Translations under genes and position numbers: made by a program
From: an uncultured Bacteroides sp.
GTDB lineage: Bacteria > Bacteroidota > Bacteroidia > Bacteroidales > Bacteroidaceae
Direction of reading: 5' to 3'
DNA: 58,694 nucleotides
NCBI GenBank assembly: GCA_900556845.1
Contig: USQO01000004.1
Location: 1 to 58,694, forward strand
Part shown: positions 17,652 to 26,627 of the stretch, in pieces
How positions within the stretch are numbered: the first letter of the stretch is position 1
Layout: each line of letters begins with the position of its first letter
The notes under the pieces: model-generated
The model's input: the letters and a program-made list of their open reading frames with translations, nothing else
Told to the model about the DNA's origin: nothing
The model's database searches: none

Positions 17652-19004
17652 TTAATCATTAACGTTGATTCCATATTTTTCCAGACGTCTGTACAATGCA
17701 GCTCTACTGATGCCTAATGCGTGGGCAACTTGTGAAAGATTATTGTCATATTTTTCCAGTGTCTGGATAATGGTCTGCTTTTCAAGTTCCTCCAGTGTCA
17801 GTCCCTGCGTATTGCTAATTGTGGCAGTCTCGGTTTGCGAGGGGTGATATTGCGACTTGAAATCGGCTGCCGTAAGCAGGTCTTTACCGCAGACCAGTAC
17901 CGTTCTCTCTACCAGATTCTTCAGCTCACGGATATTTCCCGGATAAGGCAAGCGGCTCAGATACTCCAGTGCATCGTCAGATACACGAGTCTCCGGTAGT
18001 TTGTTGTTCCGGCAGCAGCATTCCGTAAAATGGCGCACCAGCAAGGGAATATCTTCCCTGCGTTCGCGCAAGGCCGGCAAGTGGACAGTAATCAGATTGA
18101 TTCGATAGAACAAATCCTCACGGAACGTATGTTCGCGAACCATTTCTTCCAGATTAGCATTGGTGGCACAGACCACACGTACGTCCACTTTTCGCGGACG
18201 GCTTTCTCCCAAAGGCTCAAACGTCTGCTCCTGCAGTACCCGCAGCAGTTTCACTTGGCACGACAAATCCAGCTCCCCGATTTCATCCAGAAAGATTGTC
18301 CCCTTATCTGCCAGCTCAAAGCGCCCCTTACGGTCGGATACGGCATCGGTAAAGGCTCCTTTTTTATGGCCGAACATCTCACTTTCGAACAGCGATTGCG
18401 ATATACCCCCCAGATTGACTTTCACAAAAGGCTGCTGGCGGCGGGTACTGTTCAAATGTACCGCTTCGGCAATCAGTTCTTTGCCTGTTCCGCTTTCTCC
18501 CGTAATCAAGACAGAAGCCCCCGTGTGAGCTACCCGCTGGATGGTAGCCAGTACATCCATAAGCGCCTTGCTGCGTCCGATGATGTGGCTGCGGTTAAAA
18601 TCATTGTCGGTTGCATCCGGATTGGGCTGGTCTTTTGCTGTCAGTTCCAGAGCCGTTTCAATACGCTGCATCAGCGCTGCATTGTTCCACGGTTTGGTAA
18701 TAAAATCGAAAGCTCCGGCCTGCATTCCCTGTACCGCAAGCGGGATACTTCCCCATGCTGTCATCAGGATAACCGGCACATCCGGACAGAATATTTTTAC
18801 TTGTTTCAGCAGCGTCAGTCCTTCCTCACCGTTTGTGGACAAACTGAAATTCATGTCCATCAGGATGAGTTGAGGCTGGTTGGCTCGCACTGCATCAATC
18901 GCCTCTTTAGGGCCGGCAACAGCCTGTACTTCGTATTTAGCTCGCTTCAGCATAAAGCTCAGCGAAGAACGTATTGCACTATCGTCGTCTATAATCAGTA
19001 TCAT
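17652..19004 (-). CDS. NtrC-family sigma-54-dependent response regulator
   Basis: This 450-residue enhancer-binding activator has a receiver domain (1-120) with phospho-acceptor Asp50 and a central AAA+ domain (about 138-380). Walker A GESGTGKE is at 169-176 and Walker B GTIFLDE at 235-241. The sigma-54-contacting loop at 216-221 reads GAFTDA, not the canonical GAFTGA. A Fis-type helix-turn-helix closes the protein (about 410-445, NNLSQVAHALGISRAALYRR). It lies downstream of the TolC gene in the efflux island and beside its kinase. The three sigma-54-type promoters within the island are its most obvious targets. Confidence 0.95.
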   Translation of the reverse strand: MILIIDDDSAIRSSLSFMLKRAKYEVQAVAGPKEAIDAVRANQPQLILMDMNFSLSTNGEEGLTLLKQVKIFCPDVPVILMTAWGSIPLAVQGMQAGAFDFITKPWNNAALMQRIETALELTAKDQPNPDATDNDFNRSHIIGRSKALMDVLATIQRVAHTGASVLITGESGTGKELIAEAVHLNSTRRQQPFVKVNLGGISQSLFESEMFGHKKGAFTDAVSDRKGRFELADKGTIFLDEIGELDLSCQVKLLRVLQEQTFEPLGESRPRKVDVRVVCATNANLEEMVREHTFREDLFYRINLITVHLPALRERREDIPLLVRHFTECCCRNNKLPETRVSDDALEYLSRLPYPGNIRELKNLVERTVLVCGKDLLTAADFKSQYHPSQTETATISNTQGLTLEELEKQTIIQTLEKYDNNLSQVAHALGISRAALYRRLEKYGINVND

Positions 19005-19040
19005 AATGCTGCAAAAGTAAGAAATATTCTTTTTATAGTT

Positions 19041-20540
19041 TTATTGTCGGACAATTTTCTCGAAATCTGCATCTATTTCCATGTTGGCGGCAAAATCCCA
19101 TAGCGTCAGGCTGCGTACCTGATAATAGTAATACCAGTAATAAAACAGTTCGTTGATATGCTTGCGTCGGGCTTCATCCTTTTGGTTTTGAGAGTCGTTC
19201 AAATCCAAGGTCGATATTTTTCCGATCATAAATGTTTCTACGTTGGTGTGATAACGCTTGCGAGCTATCTGGTCAGCATTCTCGGCCAGATGAAGCTGCT
19301 TCTGCTGGTTGTTGAACTGTTCCACCAGGATAAACAGATTTTGGTTGAAGTTCATGGTTTCCTGCCGTAATTTACTTTCGGTCACCTCCCGGTTACTTTG
19401 TGCCACTTTCACCTGTCCCCGGCGTTTACCCCAGTCCAGAATCGGAATTTTTATGCCTACTTCCACTACCTGATTATCTTTCAGTCTGCGGTAGGCACTG
19501 TCGAAACGTGTATCCGTTCCTGTAAAGCCCACCTGGGCGAAGAGAGTTATTTCGCGCAGATTGCCTTTGGCCTTTGCCACTTCATAGTCGGCTTCCAACT
19601 GACGGCGGCGGATATTGTGTGCAAAAGCATTATTGGCCAGTGCCTTGTCCAATACATCCTCGTAATTGAGCAGTACATCCGGTGCCGATTCGGGAACTAC
19701 CGGGTTCAGTTCTTCGTTTTCGCTCAGTCCCAAAAACGAGCGTAATGTAAACATGCTGCTTTTTAAGGAACTTTCGTTCGATGTAAGGGTAGAACGAGCA
19801 TCCAGCACATTCAGCTCCAGTTGCAGTACATCATTCTCACTGATTTGTCCCATGCGGCGTTTTGCCTTGGCCACCTCATACAGCTTTTCGGCATTTTCCA
19901 GATTCTGCTGCGCAATGAAAACATTTTCGCGGGCCAGCAGTAAGTTGAAGAAATGATTGATGGTTGTCATGGTCACTTCCTCAGTCGCACTTAAAAAGGC
20001 AGCTTTGGCTTCGGCATAACGTACCGGTTCAATGCGGCGGTTCCATTTGGTATTGTTTACGCCAAATATAGGCTGATTCAGTGTCAGAGCAACGGGGACC
20101 GACATGAAGCGGTTTCCGGTCACGCCATCCATCTGCCGGAGGAAATCCAGCGAGGTATTTAGGGAGAGTGTACCTCCCGTCAGCCAGATATTCTGGTCGA
20201 TGGACAGCTGTCCGTTCATCTGCAAGTAATTATTGCGCACATAGGTATACGAGCCGTCGTTTTGCTGGTAGGCGTTATAGGCCTTGTTATACGAAGGCAG
20301 CGTAGCCGTAAAATTCACTTCAGGAAGTAATTCAGCCCGGAAGGTACGATATTCCCAATAAGCCGTTTTCAGTTCGTTCAGTGCCACGGCTGCGTCTACA
20401 CTTTGCAGGCGGGCCAGCGTAATGGCTTCTTCCAGGGTGATAGACCGTTGCTGCACCGGAGTTGTAGTGGGAACTCCGGCATGAGCAGCAACGATATGTA
20501 GAGAGAGAAAAGAGATCAGAATTAATTTACGCAGTTTCAT
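19041..20540 (-). CDS. TolC-family outer-membrane efflux protein
   Basis: The 499-residue product has a signal peptide (about 1-21, cleaved near AHA) and two outer-membrane efflux repeats rich in coiled-coil helix, for example the AKAKRRMGQISENDVLQLELNVLDARSTL region and its counterpart near the C-terminus. It should form the trimeric outer-membrane channel for the HlyD adaptor and MacB-type pumps of this island. An upstream ATG at 20573 overlaps the preceding permease by 8 bp and would add 11 polar residues before the signal peptide, so I prefer 20540. It is the only TolC gene in the window. Confidence 0.92.
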   Translation of the reverse strand: MKLRKLILISFLSLHIVAAHAGVPTTTPVQQRSITLEEAITLARLQSVDAAVALNELKTAYWEYRTFRAELLPEVNFTATLPSYNKAYNAYQQNDGSYTYVRNNYLQMNGQLSIDQNIWLTGGTLSLNTSLDFLRQMDGVTGNRFMSVPVALTLNQPIFGVNNTKWNRRIEPVRYAEAKAAFLSATEEVTMTTINHFFNLLLARENVFIAQQNLENAEKLYEVAKAKRRMGQISENDVLQLELNVLDARSTLTSNESSLKSSMFTLRSFLGLSENEELNPVVPESAPDVLLNYEDVLDKALANNAFAHNIRRRQLEADYEVAKAKGNLREITLFAQVGFTGTDTRFDSAYRRLKDNQVVEVGIKIPILDWGKRRGQVKVAQSNREVTESKLRQETMNFNQNLFILVEQFNNQQKQLHLAENADQIARKRYHTNVETFMIGKISTLDLNDSQNQKDEARRKHINELFYYWYYYYQVRSLTLWDFAANMEIDADFEKIVRQ

Positions 20541-20565
20541 AGTTTTTTCATTTAGTGAATTAGAA

Positions 20566-21864
20566 TCATTCATCGTGCAAAGCTTCGGCTGGCTGTATTT
20601 TCATGGCACGACGGGCAGGGAACCAGATGCCAGCTACAATCATCGATGCCATAAGTAATATAGTCAGAATAAAGGCTGTAAGATAACGTCCGGTCTGAAA
20701 TGGGAGCTGGGATACATCTACCAGTTCTGCCAGTCCGATATTGACCGTAATGCAGAAGGCAGGAATCATTATCAGCAACAATAAGAGAATGCCTTCTGTA
20801 ATAAGGCGTATAAATATGTTTTTACGCGTACTTCCTATTGCTAGCCGTAAGGCAACTTCCTGGCGGCGGTGCTGGGTGCGGAACCAGAATGTACCAGTAA
20901 CTCCTAGGAAAATATTGAGCAGCAGAAATCCCAAAATGCAGAGTTGTGTCCTTACTTCATTCATATCTTCCATTTCCATGGCTTCGCGGAGATCTGAAAA
21001 AGGCTGTACATCGAGTATATATACATTCCCTACCTGGTAGAGACGGTCTGCTTCATTCATCAGCGTTTCTGCAAAGTTTAAGTCCGCTTCCGGTTTAACA
21101 CGGACACAAAGCTGTAAGTAGGCCGGATTTTCGAATTCTATCATTACTTTTCGGGGCAGATCGGTAGCGATAAAAGGGCCTCCCCAGTCTTCCGAAGTCT
21201 CGAAATGGCTCCAGCGCAACGGCTCTGCAATTGCAGCCACGTGCATCCGAAAATCGTTGTCCGGGATATTTATAGGTAAATCTTTTCCCAGCAGCGGAGT
21301 CGCTTCAGGCATGTCGAGTTGCTTGTATCCGGCAGTAAGATTGCGCGATAAAATCAGGGTATTGGGATTTAGCACATTGGCCAGTGAATCAGAGCTTGTT
21401 GTATAAGTAATTTTTCCGTCTGTATTTTGTATGGCTACACCTTTGATACGGAACATGCGTATAAAGTCGGGCTGTATCCAGCGCCGCATGGCATGCACGG
21501 GTATGGTATCCACGCAAACGGTGAAGCCGTTGCTTCCGTCGTAATAAGGAATACTGTTTTGTGAGATCGCTACGTTTTCTATTCCGGGACGGTGGCGAAG
21601 GCGTTCTGCTATTTCCAGGAAATCATCGATATCGTTTTCGGGAGTACTGTTCGCATCGTATAATGACGAATTGGGAGTCAGTCTGTTTACTGTAATCTTG
21701 TAACAATGTTCTGTGTCGAATCCCATCGGTGAAAAGTAGATACGAGCCGTTACACAACACCAGTCGACAATGTACCACAGTACGATGAAAACAACCAGCA
21801 ACTCCAGTGCCAGAAAAATGTTGCTTCGCCATTCATTTCGTATTTGTCGGAATAATGTTTTCAT
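20566..21864 (-). CDS. FtsX/MacB-type ABC permease, type P, pair 4
   Basis: The 432-residue permease has an N-terminal transmembrane helix (about 18-37, LELLVVFIVLWYIVD), a periplasmic domain of about 240 residues and three C-terminal helices. The FtsX-domain motif RRQEVALRLAIGSTRKNIFIR precedes the penultimate helix pair, and it ends in the typical KIQPAEALHDE tail. I call this group type P (EWRSN followed by LELLVV). It lies 47 bp after the type-Q permease at 21912, and the two should form a heterodimer. No ATPase adjoins this pair, so it must borrow one of the two island ATPases. Confidence 0.9.
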   Translation of the reverse strand: MKTLFRQIRNEWRSNIFLALELLVVFIVLWYIVDWCCVTARIYFSPMGFDTEHCYKITVNRLTPNSSLYDANSTPENDIDDFLEIAERLRHRPGIENVAISQNSIPYYDGSNGFTVCVDTIPVHAMRRWIQPDFIRMFRIKGVAIQNTDGKITYTTSSDSLANVLNPNTLILSRNLTAGYKQLDMPEATPLLGKDLPINIPDNDFRMHVAAIAEPLRWSHFETSEDWGGPFIATDLPRKVMIEFENPAYLQLCVRVKPEADLNFAETLMNEADRLYQVGNVYILDVQPFSDLREAMEMEDMNEVRTQLCILGFLLLNIFLGVTGTFWFRTQHRRQEVALRLAIGSTRKNIFIRLITEGILLLLLIMIPAFCITVNIGLAELVDVSQLPFQTGRYLTAFILTILLMASMIVAGIWFPARRAMKIQPAEALHDE

Positions 21865-21911
21865 ATGTTTTCTTGTTTATCGGGTCAATATGTTTTTATT
21901 CTAGGACAGGC

Positions 21912-23195
21912 TTACTTATGTCCGGATATAGCCTGTACAATATTCATTTTCGAGGCACGCCAGGCTGGAATACCTGCACTGAGCAAATTCATCAGCAGAC
22001 AGAATACAAAAGCTATCAAAAATATCCATGGATTCAGTAAGTTTCCGGCCGTCAGGCTGGTTTCACCGGTAAAATATGCATTGGTCGAATTGCCGAAAAG
22101 GAAATCGTTCAATACAAAAGTCAGGATATAACTTAACAGTAAACCTATTCCTCCAGCAATGCACGTGAGCAGGAGGTTTTCTAAAAAGACTTGTCGCATC
22201 AGCTCATTGCCGGAAGCTCCGAAAGCTTTGCGTACACCGATTTCTGCCATCCTGCGTTGCATACGTGTAAGTGTCATACTATTCAGGTTGATGGCCGGAA
22301 CGATAAGCAGGATAAGTATTATAATTGTATAGCGTAGGATAACCTGTTGTGTATCCGGTTCTTCATACCATTTGCGGTAAAGATGGGTAAATTGTGTATC
22401 GGGTTGTCCACGGTAGAAAACTTCTACACCATTCTGTGCTTCATTGTATTTGTTGCGTAAGCGTTCGCATTCTTCCCGTATGGCAGGAAAGTCATTACTG
22501 CTGTAGGCTAGAATGACAGCGCGCATGGGTCCCATCAAGTTATATCCCCAACTTTCGGATTCTGCACTTCCCGCTGTATAAGGTATCCATACTTGTGCAT
22601 AAGCGTCTGTTGCCAGCATCGATACATCGGCTACTACGCCACAAATCTGGAAGTCGGCATGATTGAGTTCTATGTGTTGTCCGGCTACGTTTGTTTTACC
22701 AAACAGACGGCGCGCTACAGATGCAGTTACGACTACTTTAGGAAGCCCGCTGTTGAAATCACTTTCAGTAAAAGGTTTGCCATCTAGAAATCTGAAAATG
22801 AACACTTTCCAGAATGCTTCATCGGTTTGTATCATGTCGACTGTTGATTTGTTGCCGGCAGGAAGTGAAGCACGTACTTTGCTGATATTCGAAATGAGGG
22901 TAACCGCTTCTGCACTTGTCAGCGGTTTGAAACATTCACGTCCGGTTTGTACAGACATACTCGAATTGGCTGAGTTGCCACTTGCGTCTCCTTTTGCCCG
23001 CATGGACATATTGGGAACATACAGTGAGCGGCTGCGGTTTACTTCCGGTTCACAGTCAGCGGTGCGTACCTGCAATGTGATGATAACGATCATAATCATA
23101 CAGATTGACAGTGCCGTACCAATTAACGATATGCAGCTGACAACTGGATTTTCCCGTAAGTGCCAGATGGCTTGTTTGATGTATTGTTTAAGCAT
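21912..23195 (-). CDS. FtsX/MacB-type ABC permease, type Q, pair 4
   Basis: The 427-residue permease has a first helix with the group signature (SLIGTALSICMIMIVIITL, about 22-40), a MacB-like periplasmic core, then RRMAEIGVRKAFGASGNELMR and three C-terminal helices, closing with ASKMNIVQAISGHK. Type-Q members begin with KQYIKQAIWHLRENP-like sequences, clearly different from type P. It is 45 bp downstream of pair 3 and precedes its type-P partner, in line with the Q-then-P order seen four times in the island. Confidence 0.9.
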   Translation of the reverse strand: MLKQYIKQAIWHLRENPVVSCISLIGTALSICMIMIVIITLQVRTADCEPEVNRSRSLYVPNMSMRAKGDASGNSANSSMSVQTGRECFKPLTSAEAVTLISNISKVRASLPAGNKSTVDMIQTDEAFWKVFIFRFLDGKPFTESDFNSGLPKVVVTASVARRLFGKTNVAGQHIELNHADFQICGVVADVSMLATDAYAQVWIPYTAGSAESESWGYNLMGPMRAVILAYSSNDFPAIREECERLRNKYNEAQNGVEVFYRGQPDTQFTHLYRKWYEEPDTQQVILRYTIIILILLIVPAINLNSMTLTRMQRRMAEIGVRKAFGASGNELMRQVFLENLLLTCIAGGIGLLLSYILTFVLNDFLFGNSTNAYFTGETSLTAGNLLNPWIFLIAFVFCLLMNLLSAGIPAWRASKMNIVQAISGHK

Positions 23196-23240
23196 ATTCT
23201 TTTCCTTTCTTATGGTTTATTCACCCTGCCTGTCCAGTTT

Positions 23241-24461
23241 TTATTTTCCATGTAAAACCTGAGCTGGTTCTATGGATAAGGCTTTAAATGCTGGTATACC
23301 TATACCGATAATCATCATGATACAGATACTTATTGCACTAAGTCCTGCGCAAAGTAATATTCGTCCAAAATTCATTGTAGTTCCGTTGTATACGGCATTT
23401 AGTTCTGCATTTGCAATTTGAAAATCGATAATAAGTGCAGGCAGTGTTACCAGGGCAGTTAGCAAGAGCCCCTCGCATATCAGACGGATGAATACATCTT
23501 TTTTAGTTGCCCCATTCACTTTATGGAGTGCGATTTCATTCTGTCGCTGTTGGGTGCGGAACCAGAATGTTCCCAACAGACCCAGGAAGATATTCAGCAA
23601 CAGAAATCCCATTCCAGCCAAATACATCATATTGTTTTTGTTGTATTCTTGCAGATAAACGCGCTTCATGTCATTCATGTTGCATACATTTGATATATAT
23701 GTATTTCCAACGTTTATTCCTTTTTCTGCTTTTTTGAACATATTCTCTATGAAGTCATTGTCTTTATCTGCTTTAACCCTCAGATACAATGTATTGGACA
23801 TATTCTTTTTCGGAATAAAAACACTTTTGGAATACCTACCCTGAACGTAATCGTGATAGCGAACGGTCTTTGCTACGGCCCCCAGGTTTACAGTATAGTT
23901 TTTGTCTCCATACAGGTAGAAACCGTCCTTGTGTATAAGTGTGGAAATATCCAAACCTTTATCTTCGAATACGTTTCCCGAAAGGATGATATCGCCTCGC
24001 TTCAATATCTGTGCCATTTCTTCAGGAGTTTCACCGCGAGTTCCTTCTATACGGAATACATGAACATATTCTGGAGAAACCCTGTAGGTACGTATGTTTT
24101 CGCTCAAGGTGTCATAATTTATGTTGCTAAAACTTTGCTGCAAATCATACGGAGCAGTCCAGTCACTGAAGCATATAGCATCTGTTTCAGGCATTCTTCT
24201 CAGGCGCTCTAAAATCTCTTCAGCATCATTATTTTCTTCTTCATCATGCTTTGGAGCTGTTTCGTCTTCCTCAGTCTTGCTCAACTCTATTTTATAGCAA
24301 TGTTCAATGTCGAAACCTAAAGGTTCTGAATGGATGGCATACTTGCAGTATAGGTTATCTATTACATACCACAGCACTACGCTTACTACAAGCAACTCTG
24401 CCAGTAGCCATAGATTGCTTTTCCATTCGTTTCTTATTTGTGTAAAAAGTTTCTTTGTCAT
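23241..24461 (-). CDS. FtsX/MacB-type ABC permease, type P, pair 3
   Basis: This 406-residue type-P permease is the shortest of the four. It has an N-terminal helix with LLAELLVVSVVLWYVID, a periplasmic domain with an acidic insert (EEDETAPKHDEEENNDAEE, about 56-74), then QRQNEIALHKVNGATKKDVFIR and three helices ending in SIEPAQVLHGK. The acidic insert is not obvious in its paralogues and may alter substrate or partner contacts. It starts 4 bp after the type-Q gene at 24466. Confidence 0.9.
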   Translation of the reverse strand: MTKKLFTQIRNEWKSNLWLLAELLVVSVVLWYVIDNLYCKYAIHSEPLGFDIEHCYKIELSKTEEDETAPKHDEEENNDAEEILERLRRMPETDAICFSDWTAPYDLQQSFSNINYDTLSENIRTYRVSPEYVHVFRIEGTRGETPEEMAQILKRGDIILSGNVFEDKGLDISTLIHKDGFYLYGDKNYTVNLGAVAKTVRYHDYVQGRYSKSVFIPKKNMSNTLYLRVKADKDNDFIENMFKKAEKGINVGNTYISNVCNMNDMKRVYLQEYNKNNMMYLAGMGFLLLNIFLGLLGTFWFRTQQRQNEIALHKVNGATKKDVFIRLICEGLLLTALVTLPALIIDFQIANAELNAVYNGTTMNFGRILLCAGLSAISICIMMIIGIGIPAFKALSIEPAQVLHGK

Positions 24462-24465
24462 AATA

Positions 24466-25773
24466 TCATCGGTTATTGTTTATACTACCTTCCAGTGCAT
24501 TTACGATATTGGTTTTTGATGCATGCCATGCTGGAATTCCTGTACTCATCAGATTGAGGATGAAGCAGAACAACAGGCTCAGGAAGAATGTACTTGGCTG
24601 CAACAGCATATTCATATGGATTTCCGGCATTGTGATACTGGTAGTAGGCATCGTATCTATGAACAGCAAACTTTCTCCGATAATACCTGCAACTATGCTT
24701 AGTAGTAATCCCAGAATACCTCCTGCCAGTGTCAGTATAAGATTTTCACTGAGCAGCTGCATGACCAGTTCTCTGCGTGTACATCCAAATGCGCGGCGTA
24801 CGCCTATTTCGCTTACTCGCTGGCGAAAACGGCTTTGCGTCATGCTGCTCAGGTTGATGGCAGGAACAATAAGCAGAATCAGAAACACTATATATCTTAT
24901 GCGTTTTGTATAAGCTACATCGGGTTCCAATTTGTTTGTTTCCAGTGATATCAACGTGGCTTTTTCATGATCGTAAGGTTGGTTATACAGATTTACTTTA
25001 TATCCTGAAGATGCTATAGACTTGTTGTATTCCTTTAGTTTTCGGTCTACCTCATTCCTTATTTCCTGCAAATCACCCTTGTTTTTAGCGAGGATAGTAC
25101 AGCTGGTCATGCCTGTGAGTTTGTCGGCTTGATTAAATATTTTTGTAATCTGATTAAAAACAGAATACGGTGCCCATATCTGTGCGTATGCGAAATTGGT
25201 CAGGATACTGGCATCTTTCACAACTCCGATGACTCTGTATGGCTTGTGTGACATCTGAAATTCACGTCCGGCAGACTGTGAGGTTCCGAATAGTTTCCGC
25301 GATATCGTTTCAGAGATTACAGCAACTGGAATCTCTGATTTGAATTCAACTTGCGTGTAAGGCTTTCCGTCAATGAAGTTGAAATCAAAAACCTTCCAGA
25401 AATTTCCGTCCGTACCTTTTACATCTGCCGGAATACCATATTGCCCGGGAATATTGGCAAGAGCAACCGAAGTGAAGATATCGTAGGAGGTAACGGCTTC
25501 GGGAGTAGTGAGGTTGCCAAAAACAGCATTGAATGTGCCTATAGACATTCCTGAAGTGGTATTTTCCTCTCCTTTTTCTGCGGCGCAAAGCATGGTGTGA
25601 AGAAAACGGTCACGGTTGCTTTCAGGAGCGATGGGGGCTACCTTTACCTGTTTCATCATGACAAACAGCATGATAAGGCATATAGACAGTGCGGTTCCTA
25701 AGATAGAAACAGTGCTTATTATAGGTTGCTGTTTCAGTTGGAACCATGTGAGTTTGATATATTGTTTCCACAT
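24466..25773 (-). CDS. FtsX/MacB-type ABC permease, type Q, pair 3
   Basis: The 435-residue type-Q permease has GTALSICLIMLFVMM in the first helix, a MacB-like periplasmic core (including KPYRVIGVVKDASIL), RQRVSEIGVRRAFGCTRRELVMQ and three C-terminal helices. It starts 27 bp after the ATPase at 25801 and is followed within 4 bp by its type-P partner, giving a complete ATPase-Q-P module. It is close in sequence to the type-Q gene of pair 2 (shared RVSEIGVRRAFGCTR), consistent with module duplication. Confidence 0.9.
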   Translation of the reverse strand: MWKQYIKLTWFQLKQQPIISTVSILGTALSICLIMLFVMMKQVKVAPIAPESNRDRFLHTMLCAAEKGEENTTSGMSIGTFNAVFGNLTTPEAVTSYDIFTSVALANIPGQYGIPADVKGTDGNFWKVFDFNFIDGKPYTQVEFKSEIPVAVISETISRKLFGTSQSAGREFQMSHKPYRVIGVVKDASILTNFAYAQIWAPYSVFNQITKIFNQADKLTGMTSCTILAKNKGDLQEIRNEVDRKLKEYNKSIASSGYKVNLYNQPYDHEKATLISLETNKLEPDVAYTKRIRYIVFLILLIVPAINLSSMTQSRFRQRVSEIGVRRAFGCTRRELVMQLLSENLILTLAGGILGLLLSIVAGIIGESLLFIDTMPTTSITMPEIHMNMLLQPSTFFLSLLFCFILNLMSTGIPAWHASKTNIVNALEGSINNNR

Positions 25774-25800
25774 AATTGTATTTGCTTTTATTTTCGAAAA

Positions 25801-26472
25801 TTATCCTACCTGTCGTCCGTCGAAGAAGCGTACCGTGCGTGAGGTTTGTTTAGCCTGTTCTTCGTTGTGGGTAACCATTACAATCGTTCTTCCGTCTTCC
25901 TGATTGAGCCTGTGAAGCAGTTCCATTACTTCGGCTCCCATCTTGGAATCCAGGTTACCTGTCGGTTCGTCGGCCAGGATGATTTCGGGATTTCCTACGA
26001 TGGCGCGTGCTATGGCTACACGCTGGCACTGACCGCCGGAAAGCTGGGTAGGCATGTGGCGCATGCGGTGGCTCAGCCCTACTTTTCTCAGCACTTCCTC
26101 TGCCAGCTCTCGGCGTTCTTTGGCTGAGATTTTGCGATACAGCAGCGGCAGCTCTACATTGTCTATCACGTTGAGCGAATGAATCAGGTGGAACGACTGG
26201 AATACGAATCCCAGATTCTTATTTCGAAAGGCAGCCAGCTCCTTATCTTTCATGCCTTCTACCTGTGTGCCGGCAATCCGGATGGTTCCGCTGGTAGGTG
26301 CGTCCAGCAGTCCCATGATGTTCAGCAGGGTAGATTTGCCACATCCCGAAGGTCCCATGATGCTCAGAAATTCTCCTTGGGCTACATTCAGGTTTACGTT
26401 TTCCAAAGCCTGTGTTTCTATTTCGTCTGTACGGTAAATTTTGTTGATGCCTGTCAATTCAATCATGTTCAT
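25801..26472 (-). CDS. LolD/MacB-type ABC ATPase, copy A
   Basis: This 223-residue ATP-binding subunit has Walker A GPSGCGKST (40-48), the Q-loop FQSF (91-94), signature LSGGQ (144-148), Walker B IILADEP (164-170) and the switch His202. It powers the FtsX-like permeases. The protein is identical to copy B at 29216, and by eye the genes differ at only four synonymous positions in 672 bp. Its own leader carries a sigma-54-type promoter and an upstream dyad. It probably serves pair 3 and, for lack of another ATPase, pair 4. Confidence 0.95.
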   Translation of the reverse strand: MNMIELTGINKIYRTDEIETQALENVNLNVAQGEFLSIMGPSGCGKSTLLNIMGLLDAPTSGTIRIAGTQVEGMKDKELAAFRNKNLGFVFQSFHLIHSLNVIDNVELPLLYRKISAKERRELAEEVLRKVGLSHRMRHMPTQLSGGQCQRVAIARAIVGNPEIILADEPTGNLDSKMGAEVMELLHRLNQEDGRTIVMVTHNEEQAKQTSRTVRFFDGRQVG

Positions 26473-26527
26473 AATGTAAAATTTTCATCTAGTTATTATT
26501 CATGTTTTCAAGTTTCACTATTTATAA

Positions 26528-26544
26528 ATCAAAAGTCGTGCCAA
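26528..26544 (-). promoter_or_regulatory. Sigma-54 -24/-12 promoter of ATPase copy A
   Basis: The minus strand reads TTGGCACGACTTTTGAT, a full TGGCACG -24 box and TTGA at -12. Ten bases separate the GG doublet from the -13/-12 pair. The -12 box has GA where the consensus is GC. The expected transcript starts about 45 bases before the ATPase ATG. Confidence 0.75.
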
Positions 26545-26587
26545 AATATTTGTTTGTTGATTATCAGTTTCTTATGTAAAACAGGGA

Positions 26588-26605
26588 GTGTCCGATAATG
26601 AACAC
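26588..26605. promoter_or_regulatory. Dyad GTGTCC-N6-GAACAC, probable activator site A
   Basis: The inverted half-sites GTGTCC and GAACAC are centred exactly 67 bp upstream of the -13/-12 pair of the promoter at 26528. The same motif at the same distance occurs in the other two island leaders. A degenerate second site lies about 18 bp further upstream. Confidence 0.6.
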
Positions 26606-26627
26606 TTGTCCGTTTTTAGTGTTCGTT

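Noticed and set aside
18030..19103. Plus-strand frame of about 357 codons opposite the response regulator
   Set aside because: It is a shadow of the NtrC-type gene; the product is Gln/His-rich with no domain.
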